This document shows positions 23,833-32,090 of a stretch of 64,000 bases of DNA, in pieces; position 1 is the first letter of the stretch; every line of letters begins with the position of its first letter. The stretch is from Polaromonas sp. SP1 (lineage in GTDB: Bacteria; Pseudomonadota; Gammaproteobacteria; Burkholderiales; Burkholderiaceae_C). The translations under genes and the position numbers were made by a program. The notes below the pieces were generated by a model. The model ran no database searches. It saw nothing but the letters and a program-made list of their open reading frames with translations, and was not told the origin of the DNA. The DNA is taken from assembly GCF_003711205.1 (NCBI RefSeq), contig NZ_CP031013.1, forward strand, positions 248,001-312,000, given 5' to 3'.

Positions 23833-24186
23833 TTAACTGCCCCTGTAGGTGGAATAACTCCAGGGGCTCACCAGCAAAGGTACGTGGTAATGCAGGCTGG
23901 GGTCAGCCACGCCAAAGTCCAGCGCCACCTCGTCCAGAAAGGCCGGCTCGGGCAATTTCACACCGCGTGCCTTGAAGTAGGCGGCCACCTCAAACACCAG
24001 GCGGTAGGTGCCGGCTTTCAGGGTGGCGCTGTCATAGAGCGGCCCGTCCGGGTTGCGGCCGTCTTCATTGAGGGTGAAGCGCTTGACCAGCGTGGCCTGG
24101 CCCGCCTGCGTGGTGTAGAGCGAGGCCTTCATGCCGCCGGCGGGTGTGCCGTGCATGGTGTCCAGTACATGTGTGCTCAAGCCCAT
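23833..24186 (-). CDS. uraH: 5-hydroxyisourate hydrolase (transthyretin-like)
   Basis: 117 aa from ATG 24186 (MGLSTHVLDTMHGTPAGGMK). The HIUase signature is complete: LSTHVLDT near the N-terminus, the central DGR.PDGPL, and the C-terminal tetrapeptide YRGS that separates HIUase from transthyretin. It hydrolyses the PuuD product to OHCU. Divergent from the gntR-puuE-uraD/allC operon, with a long hairpin and a candidate operator in the shared spacer. Confidence 0.95.
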   Translation of the reverse strand: MGLSTHVLDTMHGTPAGGMKASLYTTQAGQATLVKRFTLNEDGRNPDGPLYDSATLKAGTYRLVFEVAAYFKARGVKLPEPAFLDEVALDFGVADPSLHYHVPLLVSPWSYSTYRGS

Positions 24187-24211
24187 GGCGTTTCCTTGGT
24201 AATAGTTGAGG

Positions 24212-24320
24212 GAGCCGCTCAAAAACCCTCCTGGCGTTGTTGCGCCGCCTTGCCGTGCTACAGCACTGTCTGCGGCGGCGCGCCTAGCCAGGACCGCTTC
24301 GCTGGGTTTTTGAGCAGCTC
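24212..24320. repeat. Long hairpin element (109 nt) in the uraH-gntR spacer
   Basis: Terminal arms GAGCCGCTCAAAAACCC and GGGTTTTTGAGCAGCTC pair at 16 of 17 positions. Inside them TCCTGGC/GCCAGGA and GCGCCGCC/GGCGGCGC pair, and GTGCT/AGCAC close the apical loop. It looks like a miniature palindromic mobile or REP-like unit. Only one copy is present here. Confidence 0.75.
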
Positions 24321-24329
24321 TTGTTAATC

Positions 24330-24351
24330 TGGTTTACCAAAAGTGTATACA
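24330..24351. promoter_or_regulatory. Candidate GntR operator upstream of gntR
   Basis: TGTATACA (24344-24351) is a perfect palindrome of the kind bound by FCD-type GntR regulators. Just upstream, TGGT and ACCA half-sites with a 2-bp gap lie at 24330-24339. Position about 30-50 bp before the gntR start suggests autoregulation and control of uraH. Confidence 0.45.
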
Positions 24352-24380
24352 GTTTCTGTCATTCCGGCTATTATTTGGCG

Positions 24381-25046
24381 ATGGAATCGTCAACCACCCA
24401 CACCATCGTCGAAGCCCTGACCAAGGCCATTGTGGAGCACAGGCTGCACCCGGGCACCAAGCTGGCCGAGCAAAAACTGGCCGATCATTTCGGCGTTTCG
24501 CGCACGCTGGTGCGGCAGGCGCTGTTCCAGTTGTCGCAAAACCGGCTGATCCGCCTGGAGCCGGCGCGCGGCGCTTTTGTGGCCGCGCCGTCGGTGATGG
24601 AAGCGCGCCAGGTGTTTGCCGTGCGCCGCATGCTGGAGGCCGAGATGACGCGCGCCTTTGTGCGCGAAGTGACCCCCGCCAAGATCAAGGCGCTGAAAGA
24701 ACACGTCGCGCGTGAAAAATCCGCCGTCGACATCGGCGACGTGCCAGGCCGCACCGAGCTGCTGGGCGACTTCCATGTGCGCATGGCCGAGCTGATGGGC
24801 AACGAGGTGCTGGCGCAAATGCTGGGCGAGCTGATCTCGCGCTGCGCCCTCATCACGCTGATGTACCAGACAGCCACCGCCGCCGAACATTCCAACGACG
24901 AGCATGCCGAGATCGTCAAGGCACTGGCCGCCAAGGATGAAACCCTGGCCGTGCGTTTGATGAACGACCACTTGCTGCACGTCGAGGAAAACCTCGCCTT
25001 CGACCGCAAGGTGCCGACCAACGATATTTCGATGGCGCTGTCATGA
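24381..25046 (+). CDS. GntR-family regulator (FCD subfamily) of the allantoin operon
   Basis: 221 aa from ATG 24381 (MESSTTHTIVEALTKAIVEH). The winged HTH reads LHPGTKLAEQKLADHFGVSRTLVRQALFQLSQNRLIRLEPARGAFVA (about residues 22-68), followed by an all-helical FCD ligand-binding domain (about 75-210). First gene of a coupled operon with puuE (4-nt overlap), uraD-allC and the M20 hydrolase, hence probably the local repressor responding to a purine-degradation intermediate. Confidence 0.9.
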   Translation: MESSTTHTIVEALTKAIVEHRLHPGTKLAEQKLADHFGVSRTLVRQALFQLSQNRLIRLEPARGAFVAAPSVMEARQVFAVRRMLEAEMTRAFVREVTPAKIKALKEHVAREKSAVDIGDVPGRTELLGDFHVRMAELMGNEVLAQMLGELISRCALITLMYQTATAAEHSNDEHAEIVKALAAKDETLAVRLMNDHLLHVEENLAFDRKVPTNDISMALS

Positions 25047-25981
25047 TGAATACCGGCTACCCAAGAGACCTCGTCGGCTACGGCCGCAACCCGCCGCAAG
25101 CCAACTGGCCAGGCCACGCCCGCATCGCGGTGCAGTTTGTCCTTAACTACGAAGAAGGCGGCGAAAACTGCGTGCTGCACGGCGACGCCGGCTCCGAACA
25201 GTTCTTGTCCGAGATGGCCAACCCGCCCAGCTTTGCCGACCGGCACCTGAGCATGGAAGGCATTTACGAATACGGCTCACGCGTGGGCGTGTGGCGCATC
25301 CTGCGCGAGTTTGAAAAGCGCAAGTTGCCGCTCACCGTCTTCGGCGTGGGCATGGCGCTGCAGCGCCACCCCGATGTCGCCAGGGCCTTCACCGAACTCG
25401 GCCACGAAATCGCCTGCCACGGCTGGCGCTGGATCAACTACCAGCAGGTCGACGAAGCCACCGAGCGCGAACATATGCGCCTGGGGCTGGATGCGATTGA
25501 AAAGCTCACCGGCACGCGCCCGCTGGGCTGGTACACCGGCCGCGACAGCCCCAACACACGGCGGCTGGTGGCCGACGACGGCCGGCTCGAATACGACAGC
25601 GACTACTACGGCGACGACCTGCCCTTCTGGACCGAGGTGAAACGCACCGACGGAAAAGTCGTGCCGCGCCTGGTCGTGCCCTACACACTGGACACCAACG
25701 ACATGCGGTTTGCCCTGCCGCAAGGTTTTTCGCAGGCCGAAGACTTCTTTATCTACCTGCGCGACAGCTTTGATGCGTTGTATGCCGAAGGCGATGCGGC
25801 GCCCAAGATGCTGAGCATCGGCATGCACTGCCGCCTGCTGGGCCGCCCCGGCCGCATCGTGGCGCTGCAGCGTTTCCTTGACCACGTGCAAAAGCACGAG
25901 CGCGTCTGGGTCTGCCGCCGCATCGACATCGCCCGCCACTGGCAGGCAACCCACCCTTACCTGCCCCGGCAAGAAAGCTGA
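25043..25981 (+). CDS. puuE: Allantoinase PuuE (polysaccharide-deacetylase fold)
   Basis: 312 aa. The sequence YPRDLVGYGRNPPQANWPGHARIAVQFVLNYEEGGEN at the start and GIYEYGSRVGVWRILREFEKR, FGVGMALQRHP, HEIACHGWRWINY and GWYTGRDSPNTRRL are characteristic of the PuuE allantoinase/NodB-like group. It opens allantoin to allantoate without the binuclear metal centre of AllB-type enzymes. It overlaps gntR by 4 nt and is followed after 2 nt by uraD-allC. Confidence 0.93.
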   Translation: MMNTGYPRDLVGYGRNPPQANWPGHARIAVQFVLNYEEGGENCVLHGDAGSEQFLSEMANPPSFADRHLSMEGIYEYGSRVGVWRILREFEKRKLPLTVFGVGMALQRHPDVARAFTELGHEIACHGWRWINYQQVDEATEREHMRLGLDAIEKLTGTRPLGWYTGRDSPNTRRLVADDGRLEYDSDYYGDDLPFWTEVKRTDGKVVPRLVVPYTLDTNDMRFALPQGFSQAEDFFIYLRDSFDALYAEGDAAPKMLSIGMHCRLLGRPGRIVALQRFLDHVQKHERVWVCRRIDIARHWQATHPYLPRQES

Positions 25982-25983
25982 CC

Positions 25984-27759
25984 ATGGCAAGCACCCTTGA
26001 ACACCTCAATACCGCCCCGCGCGCCGAAGCGCTGCAGCTGCTGGACGGCCTGTATGAGCATTCCCCCTGGATTGCCGGCAAGGCGCTGGACGCCCGGCCC
26101 TTCCAGTCGCTGGCCCATCTCAAGCACACCCTGGCGCAGGTGCTGCGCGAGGCCGGCCGGGACGCGCAAATCAAGCTCATCCAGGCCCACCCCGAGCTGG
26201 CCGGCAAGGCCATGGTCAGCAAAACCCTGACGGCCGAGTCCACGAATGAGCAAGGCAAAGCCGGCCTGACCGACTGCTCGCCCGAAGAGTTCGCCACCCT
26301 GCAAAAACTCAATGCCGACTACAACGCGAAGTTCGGCTTTCCCTTCGTCCTGGCGGTGCGCGGCCCGCGCGGCGGCGGCTTGGGCAAACAGCAGATCATC
26401 GAAACCTTCACGCGCCGCCTGCAGAACCACCCCGACTTCGAGCTGCAGGAAAACATTCGCAACATCCACCGCATCGCTGAACTCCGGCTCAACGACAAGT
26501 TTGCCGCCACGCCTGTGCTGGGCAACGACGTGTGGGACTGGCACGAAACCCTCTCGCAATACAGCGACCCGGGCTACCTTGAAAAAGGCCAGCTCACGGT
26601 GACCTACCTCACCGACGCGCACCGCGCCTGCGCGGCCTACATCAGCAGCACCATGCGCGAATGCGGCTTTGACGAGGTAAAGATCGATGCCGTCGGCAAT
26701 GTCGTCGGCCTTTACAAGGCGGCCACGCCCAACGCCAAAACATTGCTCACCGGCAGCCACTACGACACCGTGCGCAACGGCGGCAAGTACGACGGCCGGC
26801 TCGGTATTTTTGTGCCCATGGCCTGCGTGCGCGAGCTGCACCGCCAGGGCAAGCGCCTGCCCTTCAACTTTGAAGTCGTCGGTTTTGCCGAAGAAGAAGG
26901 CCAGCGCTACAAGGCGACCTTTTTGGGCTCGGGCGCGCTGATCGGCGACTTCAAACCCGAGTGGCTGGACCAGAAGGACGCCGACGGCATCACCATGCGC
27001 GAAGCCATGGCCAACGCGGGCCTGAAACCCGAAGACATCGCCGGCATCAGGCGCGACGCCAACAACTACCTCGGCTTTATCGAGCTGCATATCGAGCAGG
27101 GCCCGGTGCTCAACGAACTGGACCTGCCGCTGGGCATCGTCACCTCCATCAACGGCAATGTGCGCTACCTGTGCGAGATCACCGGCATGGCCAGCCACGC
27201 CGGCACCACGCCCATGAACCGCCGCCGTGACGCCGCCGCCGCGGCCGCCGAGCTGCTGCTGTACGTTGAGCGCCGCGCCGCGCAAGACGGCGACTCCGTC
27301 GGCACCGTCGGCATGCTGCAGGTACCCAGCGGCTCCATCAACGTCGTGCCGGGGCGCTGCCTCTTTTCGCTCGACATGCGTGCGCCGGTGGATGCGCAGC
27401 GCGACGCGCTCGTCGCCGATGTGCTGGCCGAACTCAAAAGCATTTGCGAGCGCCGCGGCGTGCACTTCACCACCGAGCTGACCGAGCGCGCCGCCGCCGC
27501 GCCCAGCGCGCCCGCCTGGCAACAGCGCTGGGAAGCCGCCGTCAAAAGCCTGGGCGTGCCGCTTCACGCCATGCCCAGCGGGGCCGGCCACGACGCGATG
27601 AAACTGCACAAGGTGATGCCGCAGGCCATGCTTTTTGTGCGTGGCCAGAACTCCGGCATCAGCCACAACCCGCTGGAAAGCACGACCAGCGACGACATCG
27701 ATCTTTCGATCCAGGCCCTGACGCACCTGCTCACCCATCTTTCTCCTGAACAACAATGA
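25984..27759 (+). CDS. Fusion: OHCU decarboxylase (UraD) plus allantoate amidohydrolase (AllC-type)
   Basis: 591 aa, two enzymes in one chain. Residues 1-170 are OHCU decarboxylase (LIQAHPELAGKAM with the catalytic His; SPEEFATLQKLNADYNAKFGFPFVLAV in the Glu/PRGGG region). Residues about 180-590 are an M20-type Zn-dependent amidohydrolase: LTGSHYDTVRNGGKYDG, AEEEGQRYKATFLGSGAL, IELHIEQGP and the C-terminal GAGHDAM metal ligands. The first half makes S-allantoin from OHCU; the second hydrolyses allantoate after PuuE has acted. The frame is continuous with no internal stop, so this is a genuine fusion rather than two genes. Confidence 0.92.
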   Translation: MASTLEHLNTAPRAEALQLLDGLYEHSPWIAGKALDARPFQSLAHLKHTLAQVLREAGRDAQIKLIQAHPELAGKAMVSKTLTAESTNEQGKAGLTDCSPEEFATLQKLNADYNAKFGFPFVLAVRGPRGGGLGKQQIIETFTRRLQNHPDFELQENIRNIHRIAELRLNDKFAATPVLGNDVWDWHETLSQYSDPGYLEKGQLTVTYLTDAHRACAAYISSTMRECGFDEVKIDAVGNVVGLYKAATPNAKTLLTGSHYDTVRNGGKYDGRLGIFVPMACVRELHRQGKRLPFNFEVVGFAEEEGQRYKATFLGSGALIGDFKPEWLDQKDADGITMREAMANAGLKPEDIAGIRRDANNYLGFIELHIEQGPVLNELDLPLGIVTSINGNVRYLCEITGMASHAGTTPMNRRRDAAAAAAELLLYVERRAAQDGDSVGTVGMLQVPSGSINVVPGRCLFSLDMRAPVDAQRDALVADVLAELKSICERRGVHFTTELTERAAAAPSAPAWQQRWEAAVKSLGVPLHAMPSGAGHDAMKLHKVMPQAMLFVRGQNSGISHNPLESTTSDDIDLSIQALTHLLTHLSPEQQ

Positions 27760-28997
27760 CCCTCACCACTGATTACGCCCAGCTCGACAGCTGGATCGAC
27801 GCCCATTTCGACGAGGAAACGGCCTTCCTGCAGCAGCTCATCCGCGTGCCGACCGATACGCCACCGGGCAACAACGCGCCGCATGCCGAGCGCACAGCCG
27901 AGCTCATCAAGGCCTTTGGTTTTGACGCCGAAAAATACCCGGTGCCCGAGGCCGAGGTGCGCAGCTACGGCATGGAGTCCATCACCAACCTGATCGTGCG
28001 ACGCCATTACGGCAACAAAGGCGAGGGTAAAACCATCGCCCTCAACGCCCACGGCGACGTGGTGCCGCCCGGCGAAGGCTGGACCAAGGATCCCTACGGT
28101 GGCGAGATTGAAGACGGCAAGATTTACGGCCGCGCCTCGGCCGTCAGCAAATGCGACTTCGCCAGCTTCACCTTTGCGGTGCGCGCGCTCGAGTCGCTGG
28201 GCGCGCCGCTCAAGGGCAGCGTCGAGCTGCACTTCACCTACGACGAAGAATTCGGCGGCGAGATGGGCCCGGGTTGGCTGCTGAAAAAAGGCCTGACCAA
28301 ACCCGACCTGCTGATTGCCGCGGGCTTTTCGTACGAAGTGGTGACCGCGCACAACGGCTGCCTGCAGATGGAAGTTACGGTGCACGGCAAGATGGCGCAT
28401 GCCGCCATCCCCGACACCGGCATCGATGCCTTGCAGGGCGCGGTGCACATCCTCAATGCGCTCTACGCGCAGAACGCGCTGTACCAGCAGGTGACGTCCA
28501 AAGTTGAAGGCATCCAGCACCCTTACCTGAATGTGGGCCGGATTGAAGGCGGCACCAACACCAACGTCGTGCCCGGCAAGGTGATGTTCAAGCTGGACCG
28601 CCGCATGATCCCCGAAGAGAACCCCACCGAAGTCGAAGCCAACATCCGCAAGGTGATTGCCGACGCGGCCGCCGGCTGCCAGGGCATCACGGTGGATATC
28701 AAACGCCTGCTGCTGGCCAACTCGATGCGGCCGCTGCCGGGCAACAAGCCTTTGGTCGATGCGATCCAGAAGCATGGCGAAGCCCTGTTCGGGCAAAAAA
28801 TCCCCGCCATGGGCACGCCGCTGTACACCGACGTGCGGCTGTACGCCGAAGCCGGCATCCCTGGCGTGATCTACGGCGCCGGTCCGCGCACTGTGCTCGA
28901 GTCCCATGCCAAGCGCGCCGACGAGCGGCTGAACCTGGAAGACCTGCGCCGCGCCACCAAGGTGATTGCGCGCACCCTGCGCGACTTGCTGGCCTGA
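27756..28997 (+). CDS. M20-family amidohydrolase/deacylase of the allantoin operon
   Basis: 413 aa. The M20 fold shows NAHGDVVPPGEGW (metal His and Asp) and TYDEEFGGEMG (catalytic Glu pair). The usual GRGxxDxKG loop with the bridging Asp reads GRASAVSKCDFASF, so the Asp position is shifted or changed. C-terminal GTPLYTDVRL and IYGAGPRTVLESHAKRADE complete the site. Coupled by ATGA to uraD-allC. Likely acts on a late purine-ring fragment such as ureidoglycine, ureidoglycolate or a carbamoyl amide; not determined. Confidence 0.85.
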   Translation: MTLTTDYAQLDSWIDAHFDEETAFLQQLIRVPTDTPPGNNAPHAERTAELIKAFGFDAEKYPVPEAEVRSYGMESITNLIVRRHYGNKGEGKTIALNAHGDVVPPGEGWTKDPYGGEIEDGKIYGRASAVSKCDFASFTFAVRALESLGAPLKGSVELHFTYDEEFGGEMGPGWLLKKGLTKPDLLIAAGFSYEVVTAHNGCLQMEVTVHGKMAHAAIPDTGIDALQGAVHILNALYAQNALYQQVTSKVEGIQHPYLNVGRIEGGTNTNVVPGKVMFKLDRRMIPEENPTEVEANIRKVIADAAAGCQGITVDIKRLLLANSMRPLPGNKPLVDAIQKHGEALFGQKIPAMGTPLYTDVRLYAEAGIPGVIYGAGPRTVLESHAKRADERLNLEDLRRATKVIARTLRDLLA

Positions 28998-29253
28998 AGC
29001 CGTCCGGGTACGCCGCCCCCGACGGCTTAGTGGTAATCACGGACGCAAAAGCCCCGGGAAGCCGGTGAACCGGGTGCGACTTCGCCGAAAATAGGCGCCA
29101 TGCCGTGCGAAAAGGGTGCCAGCATCTGCACCCCTCCCCCGAATAACAGGCGCGGCACCGTTTTTGCTAATCCCTTGAGACCTTCTTTCGCTCTGCACCA
29201 GATGGCTGGGGCGAGCGATACCGATCTTTTACGCCTACAGCCCAGGACACTCC
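28998..29253 (+). promoter_or_regulatory. Structured leader upstream of the NMT1-type receptor gene; xanthine (NMT1-motif) riboswitch candidate
   Basis: A 256-nt stretch without a gene. It holds a GC-rich hairpin around CCCGGGAAGCCGG (about 29053-29074, flanked by CGCA/TGCG). Further on, GGGTGC pairs with GCACCC (29114-29133), and the alternative GGTGCC pairs with GGCACC (29115-29159) followed by GTTTTTG, like an intrinsic terminator. Mutually exclusive hairpins in front of an NMT1-type transporter inside a purine locus suggest a ligand-sensing leader. The NMT1 RNA motif is a known xanthine/urate riboswitch placed upstream of such genes; I cannot confirm its consensus by eye. Confidence 0.35.
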
Positions 29254-30303
29254 ATGACCCGCAACACGCCTTCGCTTCTTGCCGCGCAACTCCTCAAAGC
29301 CACCGGCCTGCTGGCCGCCACGGCCGCCTTCACCATCGCGCACGCGCAAAACACGCCCATCAAGTTCCAGCTCGACTGGCGCTTTGAAGGCCCTTCGGCC
29401 CTTTTCCTCACACCGGTGGCCAAGGGCTACTTCAAGGCCAACAAGCTCGACGTGACGGTGGACGCAGGCAACGGCTCGGGCGGCGCGGTCACGCGTGTGG
29501 CCTCGGGCACCTACGACATGGGCTTTGCCGACATGGCCTCGGTGATGGAGTTTCACGCCAACAACCCGGACGCGCCCAACAAACCCGTGGGCGTGATGAT
29601 GGTCTACAACAACACGCCGGCTTCGGTCATGGCGCTCAAAAAATCCGGCATCAAGACCCCCGCCGACCTGAACGGCAAAAAGATGGGCGCCCCGGTGTTT
29701 GACGCCGGCCGCCGCGCCTTCCCGATTTTTGCCAAGGCCAACAACATCACCGGCTTCCAGTGGACGGCGATGGACCCGCCGCTGCGCGAGACCATGCTGG
29801 CCCGCGGCGACGTGGACGCCATCACCGGTTTTACCTTCACCTCGCTGCTCAACCTGGAAGCGCGCGGTGTGAAAGCCGAAGACGTGGTGGTGCTGCCCTA
29901 CGCCGAGTTCGGCGTGAAGCACTACGGCAACGTGGTGATTGCCTCGCCCAAACTCATCAAGGAAAACCCGGCCGCCATCAAGGCGTTTTTGCAGGCTTTC
30001 TCCAAAGGCGTGAAAGACGTGGTGGCTGACCCGGCCGCGGCGATTGAGTTTGTCAAGGCACGCGACGGCATCATCAACGTGCCGCTGGAAGTGCGCCGCC
30101 TGCGCCTGGCCATCGACACGGTCGTCAACAGCCCCGACGCGCGCGCTGAAGGCTTCGGCCAGGTCAAGGGTCCACGCCTGACGCTGATGGCTTCGCAGGT
30201 GTCGGACGCCTTCGGCACCAAGACCCGCGTCAACCCCGACGCAGTGTGGAACGGCAGCTTCCTGCCGACGGCGGCTGAGCTCAACGTGCTGCCGAAGAAA
30301 TGA
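29254..30303 (+). CDS. ABC transporter substrate-binding protein, NMT1/SsuA-like
   Basis: 349 aa. The signal peptide ends near AHAQN (about residue 33). The mature protein begins TPIKFQLDWRFEGPSALF, then the PF09084 core: AKGYFKANKLDVTVDAGNGSGGAVTRVASGTYDMGFAD. It binds a small organic ligand for import. With the ATPase and permease downstream it makes a complete three-component importer. The purine operon upstream suggests a purine, allantoin or pyrimidine ligand, by context only. Confidence 0.88.
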   Translation: MTRNTPSLLAAQLLKATGLLAATAAFTIAHAQNTPIKFQLDWRFEGPSALFLTPVAKGYFKANKLDVTVDAGNGSGGAVTRVASGTYDMGFADMASVMEFHANNPDAPNKPVGVMMVYNNTPASVMALKKSGIKTPADLNGKKMGAPVFDAGRRAFPIFAKANNITGFQWTAMDPPLRETMLARGDVDAITGFTFTSLLNLEARGVKAEDVVVLPYAEFGVKHYGNVVIASPKLIKENPAAIKAFLQAFSKGVKDVVADPAAAIEFVKARDGIINVPLEVRRLRLAIDTVVNSPDARAEGFGQVKGPRLTLMASQVSDAFGTKTRVNPDAVWNGSFLPTAAELNVLPKK

Positions 30304-30366
30304 CATTTGCTACATTTTTGATAGCTATATCCCCATACACCATATGGGCTAAAGCCCGATTTGATA
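30304..30366. repeat. Family A repeat between receptor and ATPase genes
   Basis: TTGCTACATTTTTGATAGCTATATCCCCATAC...GGGCTAAAGCCCGATTTGATA: inverted GCTA boxes, AGCCC/GGGCT pair and T-rich tail. It fills the 67-nt gap between receptor stop and ATPase start. Confidence 0.65.
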
Positions 30367-30370
30367 CTAA

Positions 30371-31276
30371 ATGACGCCGCAGACAGCTGACAGCCCCTTG
30401 AGCGCCGCCGGGCCGCCCCAAGGCGCGAGGGCCCCCTCGGGGGGCAGCAACCCACACGCAGTGGGGGAGCGTGGGGGCCATTTCGTTGATTTCCGCGATG
30501 TCTGGCTCGCCTACAACGACGAGCTGCTCGCGCGCAAACAATTCTCGGTCGAGGCGATCGACCTGCAGGTGCGCCAGGGCGAGTTCATCGCCATCGTCGG
30601 GCCCTCGGGCTGCGGCAAGTCCACCTTCATGAAGCTGGCGACCGGGCTGAAGATGCCTTCGGCCGGAAGCATCCTGATCGACGGCCGGCCGGTGACCGGC
30701 CCGCTGAAGATCTCGGGCATGGCCTTCCAGGCGCCTTCACTGCTGCCGTGGCGCACCACGGTCGGCAATGTGCTGCTGCCGCTGGAGATCGTCGAGCCCT
30801 ACCGCAGCCAGTTCAAGGCCAGGCGCAAGGAGTTTGAAGAACGCGCGCGCCGGCTGCTGCAAAAGGTCGGCCTGGCGGGGTATGAAGACAAATTCCCGTG
30901 GCAGCTGTCGGGCGGCATGCAGCAGCGCGCCAGCATTTGCCGCGCGCTCATCCATGAGCCCAAGATGCTGCTGCTGGACGAACCCTTCGGCGCACTCGAC
31001 GCCTTCACGCGCGAAGAGCTCTGGTGCATCCTGCGCGACCTCTGGACCGAGCAGCGTTTTAACGTGATTCTGGTGACGCACGATTTGCGTGAGTCAGTCT
31101 TCCTGGCCGACACGGTGTATGTGATGAGCAAAAGCCCGGGCCGCTTTGTGGTGCGGCGCGAGATCGAGCTGCCCCGCCCGCGCGACCTGGAAGTGACCTA
31201 CACCCGCGAGTTCAGCGACATCGTGCATGAGCTGCGCGGCCACATCGGCGCGGTGCGCGGTGGAGCCCAGCCATGA
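30371..31276 (+). CDS. ABC transporter ATP-binding protein (SsuB/TauB-like) with repeat-encoded N-terminus
   Basis: 301 aa. The catalytic domain begins near residue 36 (HFVDFRDVWLAYND). Walker A is GPSGCGKST, the signature LSGGMQQRASICRAL and Walker B MLLLDEPFGALD. It energises the NMT1-type importer. The first 35 or so residues (Gly/Pro/Ala-rich) are encoded by a GC-rich repeat (30397-30479). No ATG lies between 30371 and the conserved domain; a GTG at 30461 is the only alternative start, and I see no ribosome-binding site for it. The stop overlaps the permease start by 4 nt. Confidence 0.88.
   Translation: MTPQTADSPLSAAGPPQGARAPSGGSNPHAVGERGGHFVDFRDVWLAYNDELLARKQFSVEAIDLQVRQGEFIAIVGPSGCGKSTFMKLATGLKMPSAGSILIDGRPVTGPLKISGMAFQAPSLLPWRTTVGNVLLPLEIVEPYRSQFKARRKEFEERARRLLQKVGLAGYEDKFPWQLSGGMQQRASICRALIHEPKMLLLDEPFGALDAFTREELWCILRDLWTEQRFNVILVTHDLRESVFLADTVYVMSKSPGRFVVRREIELPRPRDLEVTYTREFSDIVHELRGHIGAVRGGAQP
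30397..30479. repeat. GC-rich repeat element translated as the ATPase N-terminus
   Basis: CCGCCGGGCCGCCCCAAGG followed by a CCCCCTCGGGGGG palindrome and CACACGCAGTGGGGGAGCG. The style matches a GC-rich palindromic element common between genes in Comamonadaceae; that recognition is from memory. Only one copy here. Confidence 0.55.
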
Positions 31277-32046
31277 ACATGAGCAACAAACAGCTCGAAC
31301 GCTGGGCGCCGTGGGTCTTGCTGGCCGCCGTGGTGGCGCTGTGGCAGGCGGTGTGCGCCGGCTTCTCGGTGCCGGAGTTCATCTTCCCCGCGCCGCTGGC
31401 CATTGCCCAGGCCATGCACGAATTCGCCGGCCCGATTGCCGAGGCCGCGTGGAAAACCTTCTGGGTCACGATGGTGGGTTTTGGCATTTCCATCGTCGTC
31501 GGCGTGATGCTGGGCTTTCTGGTCGGCTCGTCGCGGCTGGCCTATGCGGCCGTCTATCCGTTGCTGGTGGCCTTCAACGCCGTGCCCAAGGCGGCGATCG
31601 TTCCCATCCTGATTGTCTGGTTCGGCATCGGCGTCGGTCCCGGCATCCTGACGGCCTTCCTGATCTCCTTCTTTCCCATCACCGTGAACATGGCCACCGG
31701 CCTGGCCACGCTGGAGCCCGAGCTTGAAGACGTGCTGCGCGTGCTGGGCGCCAAACGCTGGGACGTACTGGTCAAGGTCGGCCTGCCGCGCTCCATGCCC
31801 TACTTTTTTGCCTCGCTCAAGGTTGCGATCACGCTGGCCTTTGTCGGCACGGTGCTGGCCGAAATGACGGCCGGTGATTCCGGCATCGGCTACCTCATGC
31901 AAAGCGCCGGCTCCCAGCAGCGGCTGGCGCTGGCCTTTGCCGGGCTGGTGGTGATTGGCGCCATGGCCATGGCGATGTATGAACTCTTCAGCTATATCGA
32001 GAAACACACCACGGGCTGGGCGCACCGGGGGTCACACAATGGCTGA
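31273..32046 (+). CDS. ABC transporter permease (SsuC/TauC-like)
   Basis: 257 aa, about six membrane helices. The BPD_transp_1 EAA-type loop is visible as LEPELEDVLRVLGAKRWDVLVKVGLPRSMPYFFASLKVAIT (about residues 154-195). It forms the channel of the NMT1-type importer with the ATPase just upstream (4-nt overlap) and the receptor at 29254. Confidence 0.9.
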   Translation: MNMSNKQLERWAPWVLLAAVVALWQAVCAGFSVPEFIFPAPLAIAQAMHEFAGPIAEAAWKTFWVTMVGFGISIVVGVMLGFLVGSSRLAYAAVYPLLVAFNAVPKAAIVPILIVWFGIGVGPGILTAFLISFFPITVNMATGLATLEPELEDVLRVLGAKRWDVLVKVGLPRSMPYFFASLKVAITLAFVGTVLAEMTAGDSGIGYLMQSAGSQQRLALAFAGLVVIGAMAMAMYELFSYIEKHTTGWAHRGSHNG

Positions 32047-32090
32047 GGCGGCATCCGCAACCGTTGCGCGGCCCTCGAGAGGTTTATGCA

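Noticed and set aside
25957..28907. Long antisense frames opposite uraD-allC and the M20 gene
   Set aside because: No family signatures; the plus-strand products have full catalytic motifs and coupled starts and stops.
29040..29100. Cobalamin or guanidine-I (ykkC) riboswitch
   Set aside because: GGGAAGCCGGTG and AAAAGCCCCGGGA recall parts of both, but the remaining consensus blocks of each class are missing.
29100..29387. Short plus-strand frame overlapping the start of the NMT1-type receptor
   Set aside because: It lies in the structured leader, has no ribosome-binding site and runs out of frame into the receptor gene.
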